DNA of 14,792 bases from UBA6100 sp049658145 (GTDB lineage Bacteria; Actinomycetota; Coriobacteriia; Anaerosomatales; Anaerosomataceae). The DNA lies in NCBI GenBank assembly GCA_049658145.1, contig JBASOJ010000082.1:1-14792 (forward strand). The letters run 5' to 3'. Shown one piece after another: positions 1-6,352 of the stretch. The position numbers were made by a program, and so were the translations under genes. How positions within the stretch are numbered: position 1 is the stretch's first letter; every line of letters starts with the position of its first letter. The notes under the pieces were generated by a model. The model saw only the letters and a list, made by a program, of their open reading frames with translations. It was not told the DNA's origin and did not search any database.

Positions 1-1
1 G

Positions 2-607
2 CTTGCCGACGACCGCGACACCCGCTTCGCGCTCTTTGCGGGCGCGGTGTTGGCCGCACTCGTGGCCGCCGCGATCATCGGGATCGCCTCGTGGCGTGCG
101 CTCATCGCCGCACTGGCGGGGACCGCCGTGTATGCCGCGCTCTACAACGCGCTCTTCTTCGGACTGCACGGGTTCGCGTGGTCACTCTCGGCGTTCAACG
201 AGGAGACCGCGATCGACGCGTTCTTCAACGGGCGCATGCTTGAGGCCGCCATCGCCGGACTGGTGGCGTGCGTAGTGGCTGCGCTCGTCTACGCCGCGCT
301 GCGAAGGAGCCTGCGCGGTCCGCAGTCGGGGTACACGGTCGGATGGCTGGCACTCGGCAGCGCCACGGTGCTGATGGTGCAGATCTCGCTCGTGCTGCAG
401 GTCGCGTACTTCGCGTGGCAATGGGGTGCCGACGTGACGTGGATCCTTCCCGACATGGGGGCTGCGTTCAAGTACGACCTCGACCTCATCCAGCTCACAG
501 CCCTCGGCGCCGCAGCGCTCATCGGACCGCTGCTCACCTGGCTGGTCGGCCGCCTCCACCCGCGCACCCGCAGAACCGCCCGGACGGAGGCGCAGATCGC
601 GTCCTGA
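2..607 (+). CDS. C-terminal part of a polytopic membrane protein (5' end outside window)
   Basis: The frame is open from the first bases of the window, so the protein begins upstream; the visible part is about 201 residues. An in-frame GTG at 47 could be read as a start, but no ribosome-binding site precedes it and coding continues upstream, so I treat this as a truncated gene. Several hydrophobic segments are visible: residues about 10-50 (Ala/Ile/Leu-rich, probably two helices), about 80-100, about 115-140 and about 160-180. The last is followed by a basic tail rich in Arg. A loop with FNEETAIDAFFNG lies between helices. I do not recognise the family. It could be the membrane-spanning C-terminal portion of a larger enzyme or transporter. 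It converges on the minus-strand gene that ends at 671. Confidence 0.55.
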   Translation, partial: LADDRDTRFALFAGAVLAALVAAAIIGIASWRALIAALAGTAVYAALYNALFFGLHGFAWSLSAFNEETAIDAFFNGRMLEAAIAGLVACVVAALVYAALRRSLRGPQSGYTVGWLALGSATVLMVQISLVLQVAYFAWQWGADVTWILPDMGAAFKYDLDLIQLTALGAAALIGPLLTWLVGRLHPRTRRTARTEAQIAS

Positions 608-611
608 CAGG

Positions 612-649
612 CCGAGGACCGGGACCCGCTACGGGGCCCCGGTCCTCGG
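612..649. terminator. Strong hairpin between convergent genes, likely bidirectional terminator
   Basis: Bases 612-623 (CCGAGGACCGGG) are perfectly complementary to 638-649, giving a 12-bp GC-rich stem. The loop can form three further pairs (625-627 with 634-636). It lies between the stop codons of the plus-strand gene ending at 607 and the minus-strand gene ending at 671, where a bidirectional terminator is expected. There is no T-run on either side, so termination would be of the U-poor type often proposed for GC-rich bacteria, or the hairpin may mainly protect the 3' ends. Confidence 0.7.
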
Positions 650-670
650 GGGTCGCCTGCCGGTGTCCGA

Positions 671-1243
671 CTACTCCTCGGCAGACTCCTCCAACACTTC
701 TTCGTCCGCACCGGTGTCGGGCTCTTCGTCCTCGACCGGCTCCGGTTCGACGGTCCCGCTCGTCTCAGTGGAGCCCTCATCTGTGTTCTCGGCTTCTTCA
801 GAGGCGGGATCGATACCGAGCCATGACATGAACTTCGCTATCGCCGACTGCAGGCCCTCGGGCAGGCCGTCGCGCCTTCCGGCTTCCATCTGCGCCTGCA
901 TCCGCTCCAGGTTCCGCTGCAGCCGGGAGAGCGCGTTCTCCACGCCGGTGAGCTTCTCGGGCTGCTCGACCTCTTCGCCGTCTTCGCCCGCTGCATCCCC
1001 CGGCTCGACGCCCTCGGCACCCTCGTCCGGCTCCACGGCGTCCTTCTTCTTGTCCTTCTTGTCCTTGTCCGGCGCAGCGGCCTCGCCGCCATCATCTTCG
1101 GTCGGCTCAACGGCCGCAGCCGCGGGCTTGCCCTTGTCCTTCCCGTTCGCGGGTACGCCGCCGCGCTTGGCAAGCGCGAGAGTCGGGAACGCCAGCGAGA
1201 GTACGAGTGCGAGAATCAGCACCAGCGTGATGTTCCGCTTCAT
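671..1243 (-). CDS. Secreted acidic low-complexity protein, function unknown
   Basis: A 190-residue protein. Residues 1-25 form a typical Sec signal peptide: MKRN, a hydrophobic core, then LALA with likely cleavage before Lys26. The mature part has three zones: a Lys/Asp/Glu-rich low-complexity stretch (about 26-95), a helical segment of coiled-coil appearance (about 97-145, including ALSRLQRNLERMQAQME and ending near FMSWLGI), and a nearly pure Glu/Asp/Ser/Thr tail. The start is well supported: GGAGGT at 1252-1257 sits 8 nt upstream of the ATG. I recognise no catalytic motif or family. The charge could suit divalent-cation binding or a flexible surface or envelope protein, but that is conjecture. 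It is transcribed in the same direction as the NAD-salvage operon, separated by about 157 bp and a hairpin, so it is probably a separate unit. Confidence 0.75.
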   Translation of the reverse strand: MKRNITLVLILALVLSLAFPTLALAKRGGVPANGKDKGKPAAAAVEPTEDDGGEAAAPDKDKKDKKKDAVEPDEGAEGVEPGDAAGEDGEEVEQPEKLTGVENALSRLQRNLERMQAQMEAGRRDGLPEGLQSAIAKFMSWLGIDPASEEAENTDEGSTETSGTVEPEPVEDEEPDTGADEEVLEESAEE

Positions 1244-1336
1244 CTCAGATGACCTCCGTTACGGACCGCCCGATGTGCACACTCGGAGTATCGGGCTCGT
1301 GACCTGCGGTGATTAGCCTCAGCTGACAGACGGTGC

Positions 1337-1370
1337 GGTCACGCACGCACGCGCGGGGGGAAGCGTGACC
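1337..1370 (-). terminator. Hairpin downstream of the pnc operon, possible terminator
   Basis: GGTCACGC at 1337-1344 is perfectly complementary to GCGTGACC at 1363-1370, an 8-bp stem with an 18-nt loop. It lies about 30 nt past the stop of the flavoprotein gene (1401), on its transcript. No U-tract follows. The rest of the 1244-1400 gap holds the RBS of the acidic secreted protein and no convincing gene. Confidence 0.4.
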
Positions 1371-1400
1371 CCAGGCACGGGAGTGTGATGGACGGAGCAG

Positions 1401-1982
1401 CTACCGCGCCGGCGCGGTAAGCCTCAGCAGCCAGGCCATGTTGCGGCCGAGGTTGTCCATCGTGCCCATGCCCTCTTCGTCCTCCGCGACCGCGCCAGGA
1501 GGCCCGCCGATGCCGAGGTTCCAGTAGGTGGAGCCCGGCACGATCATCTGCCGGATCATGAAGAGGTGCATGATCGAGTCGAACGCGTGCACCGCACCCG
1601 CCCGGCGCTCGGCCACGACAGCCGCCCCCACCTTGCGCTCCAGCATGCCCGGATTCGCGCCGGCCACGTAGCCGAGCCGGTCGATGAGCGCCTTGGTCTC
1701 CGAGGAGACGTCGGCGAAGTAGACCGGCGACCCGATGATGATGCCGTCGGCCTCGTCGGCCTTGGCGATGCACTCGTTGATGGCATCGTTGCGACCGTGA
1801 CACTGCCGGTCCTTCAGCTCGCGACACTTCAGACACACCGTGCAGCCCTGGACCTTCTTACCAGCGAGCTCGACGAGTTCGGTCTCGATGCCTTGTGTCT
1901 CGAGCACGCCGAGCGCGCGCTGCAGCATCATCGCGGTGTTGCAGCCCTTTCGTGCGCTTCCTGAGAACGCGACAACCTTCAT
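1401..1982 (-). CDS. Isf-like iron-sulfur flavoprotein (flavodoxin-fold NAD(P)H-dependent FMN reductase family)
   Basis: A 193-residue flavodoxin-like protein. The N-terminus carries the FMN-phosphate loop SGSARKGCNT (residues 7-16), and SPVYFAD near residue 95 is the second flavin-binding loop of this family. Cys47, Cys50, Cys53 and Cys61 form CX2CX2CX7C, which fits the compact 4Fe-4S motif known from archaeal and anaerobic Isf proteins. It therefore probably passes electrons between a 4Fe-4S cluster and FMN in the cytoplasm; physiological partners of Isf proteins are mostly unknown. A GGAGGG-type RBS lies upstream of the ATG at 1982. The gene starts 15 bp after pncA stops and is the last gene of the pncB-pncA operon, which hints at a redox or NAD-linked role (inference). 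A simple NAD(P)H:quinone or FMN reductase is the alternative, but the cluster motif argues for Isf. Confidence 0.85.
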   Translation of the reverse strand: MKVVAFSGSARKGCNTAMMLQRALGVLETQGIETELVELAGKKVQGCTVCLKCRELKDRQCHGRNDAINECIAKADEADGIIIGSPVYFADVSSETKALIDRLGYVAGANPGMLERKVGAAVVAERRAGAVHAFDSIMHLFMIRQMIVPGSTYWNLGIGGPPGAVAEDEEGMGTMDNLGRNMAWLLRLTAPAR

Positions 1983-1997
1983 CCTGGGACCCCCTCC

Positions 1998-2612
1998 CTA
2001 CGTCAGTTCCGCCGAGGGTATCACTCTCGCACCCGCCGATCGCATCTCCTTGAATGCGCGCTCGGCGTCGCCTTCGGCTATCTCGACGGCGCGGCAGCCG
2101 TCGCGGACGACGGTCACCCCGAAGCCGAGGCCGAGCGCATCGAGCACGGTGGCCTTGACGCAGTAGTCGGTGGCCAGGCCGAGCACGACGAGCTCCTCGG
2201 CGCATCGCTGCTCGAGGAAGGCGGCGAGCCCCGTGTCCTTCGCATGGCCGTTGTCGAAGAACGCGCTGTAGCTGTCGATCCCGGCATCGGTGCCCTTGCG
2301 CACCACATGGTCGATGCCAGCGACGTCCAGCGCCGAGTGGAACGAGGCGCCCGGCGTGTTCTGGACGCAGTGGTCGGGCCAGAGGACCTGCTGAACGCCG
2401 CCGAGATCGATGACGTCACCCGGCGCGCGGCCTGCATGCGCCGAGGCGAAGCTCCCGTGCCCCGCCGGGTGCCAGTCCTGCGTGGCGACCACGAGGCTGA
2501 AGCGGGGCATCAGCGCGTTGGCGACGGACACTACGGCATCCCCTTCGGGTACCGCGAGAGCCCCGCCCGGACAGAAGTCGTTCTGAACGTCCACCACGAT
2601 GAGTGCGCGCAT
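1998..2612 (-). CDS. pncA: Nicotinamidase (nicotinamide to nicotinate), PncA
   Basis: A 204-residue protein of the isochorismatase/cysteine-hydrolase fold, the usual length for PncA. It deamidates nicotinamide to nicotinate in the NAD salvage pathway. The catalytic triad is readable: Asp8 in VDVQNDFCPGGAL, Lys106 in RKGTD and Cys151 in GLATDYCVKAT. Metal ligands match Asp46 and His48 (TQDWHP) and His81 (WPDHCV). The RBS AGGAG (2621-2625 on the plus strand) overlaps the TAG of pncB, and only 11 bp separate the genes, so translation is probably coupled. The product is the substrate of the upstream gene's enzyme, which supports the assignment. Confidence 0.95.
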   Translation of the reverse strand: MRALIVVDVQNDFCPGGALAVPEGDAVVSVANALMPRFSLVVATQDWHPAGHGSFASAHAGRAPGDVIDLGGVQQVLWPDHCVQNTPGASFHSALDVAGIDHVVRKGTDAGIDSYSAFFDNGHAKDTGLAAFLEQRCAEELVVLGLATDYCVKATVLDALGLGFGVTVVRDGCRAVEIAEGDAERAFKEMRSAGARVIPSAELT

Positions 2613-2623
2613 CTGTCGGTCTC

Positions 2624-4099
2624 CTATCCCTCGGCGATCCCACGGGCTGCGAGTATGAGCGCGGTCTTGCGCTCGAACAGCCCCAGCTCGACACCGACCT
2701 TGTAGACGTGCGGATTGAGCAGACGCACGTGATTCGGGTCGAGATGACCGATCTGCTCGATCGCCCGCTCACGGCTTGCCGCGATGGACGGCACCTCGTA
2801 GACGAGTCGTCCGCGTTCGAAGACCGGCAGCAGCAAGTCCTCGGCATCGTCCGTTCCGCAGTACGAGGTCCGCCGCGTGGCGTCGGCAGGGTCGACCATG
2901 ATGCACGGGCTGCCTGGAGGCACCAGCTCGTCGTAGATCATGTCGCCCGCGAACACTCCCTCGGCATCCGTGAAGCGGCGCACTTGCAACAGCCCGGGCG
3001 TGGTGACCTTCGCGGTCTGCTCCGAGACCTTCACGCGCGGCTCCCACGTACCGCCCGGTTCGCGGATCGCGGAGAGCTTGTACACGCCGCCGAGTGCGGG
3101 CTGGTCGTAGGCAGTTACCATCTTGGTGCCGACGCCCCATACGTCGATCCGGGCGCCCTGCTTCTTCAGGCTCTCGATCGTGTGCTCGTCGAGTTCGTTC
3201 GAGGCGTACACCCGCGCGCCCTCGAACCCGGCGGCGTCGAGCAGCTCGCGCGCCCGCTTCGAGAGCCAGGCGAGGTCACCCGAGTCGATGCGTACACCGA
3301 CGAGATCGTGGCCGAGCTCGCGCAACCGGTCTCCCGCACGGATCGCGTTGCGAACGCCCTCGAGCGTGTCGTAGGTGTCCACGAGCAGCACAGCGTTGTT
3401 GGGCATCACCTCGGCGTAGGCCATGAACGCCTCGAGCTCGGTGTCGAACACCATCACCAGGCTGTGCGCGTGCGTGCCGCCCACGGGGATCCCGTGGACC
3501 TGACCCGCGAGTACGTTGGACGTGGCGACGCAACCGCCGATGTAAGCCGCGCGACTCGCCGACAGCGCGCCGTCAGGGCCCTGCGCCCTGCGGAGCCCGA
3601 ACTCGATCACCGGGTCGCCCTGTGCGGCGAGCCTCACGCGCGCGGCCTTGGTGGCCACGAGCGTCTGGAAGTTGATGATGTTGAGGAGCGCGGTCTCCAC
3701 CAGCTGGCACTCTGCGATCGGCCCGATCACGCGCAGCAGCGGCTCCTGCGGGAAGACCACGGTGCCTTCGGGCACCCCGAGCACCGTGCCGGTGAAGCGG
3801 AAGCCCGCGAGCCACTCCAGGAACTCCTCCGAGAACAGCGGCGTCCCGTCGCCGCCGGTGAGCGTGGCGAGGTAGGCGGTGTCCTCGGCGGTGAAGCGCA
3901 GAGCCTCGATGTACTCGATGGCCTGCGCAAGTCCGCACGCCACGGAATAGCCTCCGTCGAAGGGGTTGCCGCGGAAGTACAGGTGGAAGCACGCCTCGGT
4001 GGACGTGATGCCCGTCTTCCAGTACGCGTAGGCCATGGTGAGCTGGTACAGGTCGGTGAGCATGCCCGACGGGGGCCTGGGGCCTGCGGAATGTGCCAC
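2624..4099 (-). CDS. pncB: Nicotinate phosphoribosyltransferase, PncB
   Basis: A 491-residue enzyme that makes nicotinate mononucleotide from nicotinate and PRPP with ATP hydrolysis, the committed step of the Preiss-Handler salvage route. Family motifs in order: TDLYQLTM near the N-terminus (residues 15-22), EFGLRRAQGPDGA (about 166-178), GGTHAHS near 207-213 containing the His that is phosphorylated in this family (His212), RIDSGDL (about 270-276), ASNELDE and WGVGT. I chose the GTG at 4097-4099 because a perfect AAGGAGG (4105-4111 on the plus strand) sits 5 nt upstream. The frame is open to another GTG at 4112-4114, but using that would place the Shine-Dalgarno inside the coding sequence. 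It is the first gene of the pncB-pncA-flavoprotein operon and is divergent from the Fe-S regulator gene. Confidence 0.95.
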   Translation of the reverse strand: MAHSAGPRPPSGMLTDLYQLTMAYAYWKTGITSTEACFHLYFRGNPFDGGYSVACGLAQAIEYIEALRFTAEDTAYLATLTGGDGTPLFSEEFLEWLAGFRFTGTVLGVPEGTVVFPQEPLLRVIGPIAECQLVETALLNIINFQTLVATKAARVRLAAQGDPVIEFGLRRAQGPDGALSASRAAYIGGCVATSNVLAGQVHGIPVGGTHAHSLVMVFDTELEAFMAYAEVMPNNAVLLVDTYDTLEGVRNAIRAGDRLRELGHDLVGVRIDSGDLAWLSKRARELLDAAGFEGARVYASNELDEHTIESLKKQGARIDVWGVGTKMVTAYDQPALGGVYKLSAIREPGGTWEPRVKVSEQTAKVTTPGLLQVRRFTDAEGVFAGDMIYDELVPPGSPCIMVDPADATRRTSYCGTDDAEDLLLPVFERGRLVYEVPSIAASRERAIEQIGHLDPNHVRLLNPHVYKVGVELGLFERKTALILAARGIAEG

Positions 4100-4104
4100 G
4101 GGTG

Positions 4105-4111
4105 CCTCCTT
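4105..4111 (-). promoter_or_regulatory. Ribosome-binding site that fixes the pncB start
   Basis: On the minus strand this reads AAGGAGG, 5 nt before GTG 4099. It lies inside the longer open frame, so it decides for the shorter, GTG-initiated protein. Confidence 0.75.
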
Positions 4112-4129
4112 CACGCGTACGTGTCATTC

Positions 4130-4138
4130 AGGATAGCA
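4130..4138 (-). promoter_or_regulatory. Possible extended -10 promoter for the pnc operon
   Basis: On the minus strand the bases read TGCTATCCT, that is a TGn extended -10 plus TATCCT, ending about 30 nt before the pncB start. The -35 candidate about 17-18 nt upstream (GTCAAG) is poor, so recognition would rely on the extended -10. Transcription would diverge from that of the Rrf2 gene; the two -10 boxes are about 45 bp apart. Confidence 0.4.
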
Positions 4139-4154
4139 GGTGCTGCGAGGGCTC

Positions 4155-4183
4155 TTGACGCTGCCATGGACGAAGCGTATCGT
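4155..4183 (+). promoter_or_regulatory. Sigma-70-type promoter of the Fe-S/thiolation operon
   Basis: TTGACG (4155-4160), a 17-bp spacer and TATCGT (4178-4183) give a good vegetative promoter. The expected start point (about 4190) coincides with the left edge of the IscR-like operator, the arrangement of an autorepressed iscR promoter. Confidence 0.65.
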
Positions 4184-4190
4184 CCGGCTA

Positions 4191-4215
4191 ATACCTGACT
4201 ATTTCGGTCAACTTT
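4191..4215 (+). promoter_or_regulatory. IscR type-1-like operator
   Basis: The 25-bp site begins ATACCTGACT and ends GGTCAACTTT around a TATTTC-type AT-rich centre. Compared with the enterobacterial IscR type-1 consensus as I recall it (left half ATASYYGACT, centre RWWWY, right half AGTCRRSTAT), it agrees at 23 of 25 positions; the misfits are one in the AGTC box (GGTC) and one in the final TAT. The TGAC/GTCA half-sites form a dyad. It lies between the -10 box and the rrf2 start, where the cluster-bound form would block transcription. Confidence 0.7.
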
Positions 4216-4230
4216 GTAGGTGAGTGAACG

Positions 4231-4677
4231 ATGCGGCTCTCTGCGCGAAGCGAATACGGACTCCTGGCGCTCATCGACATGGCGAGTGCCGGGGACAGAC
4301 GTCCGCTTGCTACGCGGGACCTTGCCGAGAGCCGTGGCATCCCGCCTGCGTTTCTCGAGCAGCTGCTCGCCGACCTTCGGCGCGCTGGACTCGTGCGTTC
4401 AACGCGCGGACCCCGCGGCGGATTCGCGCTCGCCCGCAGCGCCTCAGAGATCACCGCACTCGAGATCGTCGAGGCGCTCGAGGGGCCGATAGCGCCCTCG
4501 GTCTGCGCGCCCGACGGGTGCGGTCGCGAAGAGGGCTGCGCTGCAGCCAGCGTGTGGGGCGATGTCTCCAGCGCGGTCCGCGGAGCACTCTCGGAGTTCA
4601 CGCTCGCCCGACTCGCCGACGAACAGGCCCGGCTCGACCGGGAACCACTTACCTGCACGACACGGAGGAATGACTGA
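4231..4677 (+). CDS. IscR-like Rrf2 family Fe-S-sensing transcriptional regulator
   Basis: A 148-residue Rrf2 protein. The N-terminus MRLSARSEYGLLAL and the winged helix (about 25-70, including LAESRGIPPAFLEQLLADLRRAGLVRS and a TRGPRGGFALAR wing) are typical. Cys92, Cys97 and Cys103 (C-x4-C-x5-C) sit where IscR binds its 2Fe-2S cluster, although E. coli spacing is x5/x5. It is first in the operon with desulfurase, scaffold and MnmA, and an IscR-like operator overlaps its own promoter, so autorepression by the holo form is the natural model. The RBS AGGTG lies 8 nt before the ATG. Its stop overlaps the next start (TGATG). In some actinobacteria Rrf2 cluster proteins sense NO or redox state (NsrR, RsrR), but the gene context favours an IscR role. 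Confidence 0.88.
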   Translation: MRLSARSEYGLLALIDMASAGDRRPLATRDLAESRGIPPAFLEQLLADLRRAGLVRSTRGPRGGFALARSASEITALEIVEALEGPIAPSVCAPDGCGREEGCAAASVWGDVSSAVRGALSEFTLARLADEQARLDREPLTCTTRRND

Positions 4678-5873
4678 TGGACCGCACCGTATACCTCGAC
4701 TATGCCGCCACAACACCCACCGACCAGCGGGTGATCGACGCGATGCTCCCCTACTTCACCGAGCGTTACGGCAACGCGAACAGCCTCTACGCGCTCGGCC
4801 GCGACGCCGCACGCGCGCTCGAGGACGCCCGCGAGCGGGTGGCGGTCTCGATCGGCGCCAGGCCCGAGGAGATCATCTTCACCTCGGGCGGCACCGAGTC
4901 CGACAACACCGCACTCATCGGCCTCGCCACCGCGGGTGGGCGCACCAAGGGCCACATCATCGTGTCCAAGTTCGAGCATCACGCGGTCCTCGAGCCCGCA
5001 TGGTGGCTCGGCAAGCATGGCTTCGACGTGACCGAGCTCAAACCGCGCACCGACGGCATCGTCCACTCCGAGGATCTCGAGGCTGCGCTGCGCGACGACA
5101 CCGTGCTCGTCTCGGTGATGCACGGCAACAACGAGATCGGCACCGTTCAGCCAATCGCCGAGCTGGCAGCTGCCGCGCACGCTCGCGGAGCGCTCTTCCA
5201 CACGGATGCGGCGCAGACGCTCGGCAAGATCGACTTCAATGTGGCCGAACTCGGCATCGACGCCGCATCGTTCTCGGGCCATAAGATCTACGGTGCCAAG
5301 GGCACGGGTGCCCTGTACCTGAAGAAGGGCGTGCGGATCGCCCCGTACCTGATGGGTGGCGGCCAGGAGAACAAGCGTCGCAGCGGCACGCAGAACGTGG
5401 CGGGTAACGTGGGCTTCGCCACCGCGCTGACCCTCATGGACGCCGAACGCGCGACCGAGATTCCGCGGCTCACGGCCCTGCGCGACCGGCTGGTCGAGCG
5501 GCTGCTCGGCACGATCGAGTACGCACAGCTCAACGCCGCGACCGCGGCGACCCGCCTTCCCCACATCGCCAACTTCGTGATCCCGGGCGTGGAGGGTGAG
5601 GCCATGCTGCTGCACCTCGATGCGGCCGGCATCGCCGTCTCCACGGGTTCGGCCTGCAGTTCGGGCTCGCTCAAGCCGAGCCACGTGCTGCTCGCCATCG
5701 GCTGCCCGGTCGAGTTCGCGCACGGCTCGCTGCGCGTCAGCCTCGGGCGCTTCACCACCGAGGCCGATGTGGACTTCCTGGTGGAGAAGCTCGTTCCCGT
5801 GGTCGAGCGCCTGCGCTCGATGAACCCGCTCTACGAGAGGACAGTGGCCGGCCTCGCCGGTCATGCGGAATAG
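4677..5873 (+). CDS. iscS: Cysteine desulfurase (NifS/IscS family)
   Basis: A 398-residue PLP enzyme that removes sulfur from cysteine as a protein persulfide, giving alanine. Features: LDYAATTP start, TSGGTESDN (69-77), the EHH PLP-stacking region with His101, TDAAQ (176-180), the PLP lysine Lys203 in SGHKIYGAKG, and RRSGTQN. The active-site loop Cys327 lies in STGSACSSGS, the class I (NifS/IscS) type. The GGAGG RBS at 4664-4668 lies inside the end of the regulator gene, and the start overlaps its stop by one base. The downstream scaffold and MnmA are two expected acceptors of the persulfide. The name nifS would be equally justified; no nitrogen-fixation genes are visible, so a housekeeping role is more likely. 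Confidence 0.95.
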   Translation: MDRTVYLDYAATTPTDQRVIDAMLPYFTERYGNANSLYALGRDAARALEDARERVAVSIGARPEEIIFTSGGTESDNTALIGLATAGGRTKGHIIVSKFEHHAVLEPAWWLGKHGFDVTELKPRTDGIVHSEDLEAALRDDTVLVSVMHGNNEIGTVQPIAELAAAAHARGALFHTDAAQTLGKIDFNVAELGIDAASFSGHKIYGAKGTGALYLKKGVRIAPYLMGGGQENKRRSGTQNVAGNVGFATALTLMDAERATEIPRLTALRDRLVERLLGTIEYAQLNAATAATRLPHIANFVIPGVEGEAMLLHLDAAGIAVSTGSACSSGSLKPSHVLLAIGCPVEFAHGSLRVSLGRFTTEADVDFLVEKLVPVVERLRSMNPLYERTVAGLAGHAE

Positions 5874-5883
5874 GAGCACGCAG

Positions 5884-6339
5884 ATGATCTACAGCGACAA
5901 GGTGATGGAGCACTTCGGCAACCCGCGCAATGTGGGCGTGATCGCAGACGCCGACGGCATCGGCGAGGTGGGCAACCCCGTGTGTGGCGACGTCATGAAG
6001 ATCACCATCAAGGTGGACGATGACCGCATCGACGACATCAAGTTCCAGACGCTCGGCTGCGGAGCGGCCATCGCCACCAGCTCCATCGTGACCGAGATGG
6101 CCAAGGGCATGACGCTCGCCGAGGCCGTTGCCATAACGAAGAACCAGGTGGCCGAGGAACTCGGCGGCCTCCCGCCCGCCAAGATGCACTGCAGCGTGCT
6201 GGCGACCGACGGCCTGAAAGTGGCCGTGGACGACTACCTGGTGAAGCGCGGCCGCGAGCCGATCGCCGGCGAGGTGAAAAGCGCGGATCCGAACTTCGAC
6301 CCGCATGAGGACGAGGACGATGAGGATCACGCGCACTAG
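5884..6339 (+). CDS. iscU: Fe-S cluster assembly scaffold IscU/NifU-N
   Basis: A 151-residue scaffold on which 2Fe-2S clusters are built from iron and desulfurase-bound sulfur. The three ligand cysteines are Cys34 (GNPVCGD, with the conserved Asp36), Cys59 (TLGCGAAIA) and Cys103 (KMHCSVL). MIYSDKVMEHFGNPRN is the classic start. The frame is open to an earlier ATG at 5863, but AGGAG at 5872-5876, overlapping the desulfurase stop and 7 nt before ATG 5884, fixes the start here. The C-terminus extends beyond a standard IscU with a tail rich in Asp, Glu and His. The chaperone-recognition motif is not the canonical LPPVK but LPPAK (97-100 region), a common variant. Confidence 0.95.
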   Translation: MIYSDKVMEHFGNPRNVGVIADADGIGEVGNPVCGDVMKITIKVDDDRIDDIKFQTLGCGAAIATSSIVTEMAKGMTLAEAVAITKNQVAEELGGLPPAKMHCSVLATDGLKVAVDDYLVKRGREPIAGEVKSADPNFDPHEDEDDEDHAH

Positions 6340-6352
6340 CGCGGGAGCAGGC

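Noticed and set aside
1332..1342. GGTGCGGTCAC resembling the shared cysK/metY element
   Set aside because: One base is missing, it forms part of the 1337-1370 hairpin, and it is not in promoter position for a sulfur gene.
1402..1419. Perfect 18-bp palindrome TACCGCGCCGGCGCGGTA at the end of the flavoprotein gene
   Set aside because: It has no loop, overlaps the stop codon, and is built from CG-rich codons that favour palindromes; the hairpin at 1337-1370 is a better terminator candidate.
2603..4198. Long plus-strand open frame (531 codons) opposite pncB
   Set aside because: It is antisense to a gene with full family motifs; long antisense frames are expected in GC-rich DNA, and its translation is Arg/His/Glu-rich without any domain.
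4188..5879. Long minus-strand open frame (563 codons) opposite the Rrf2 and desulfurase genes
   Set aside because: Same GC-frame artefact; it covers two well-supported genes plus their promoter and operator and has no RBS or recognisable domain.
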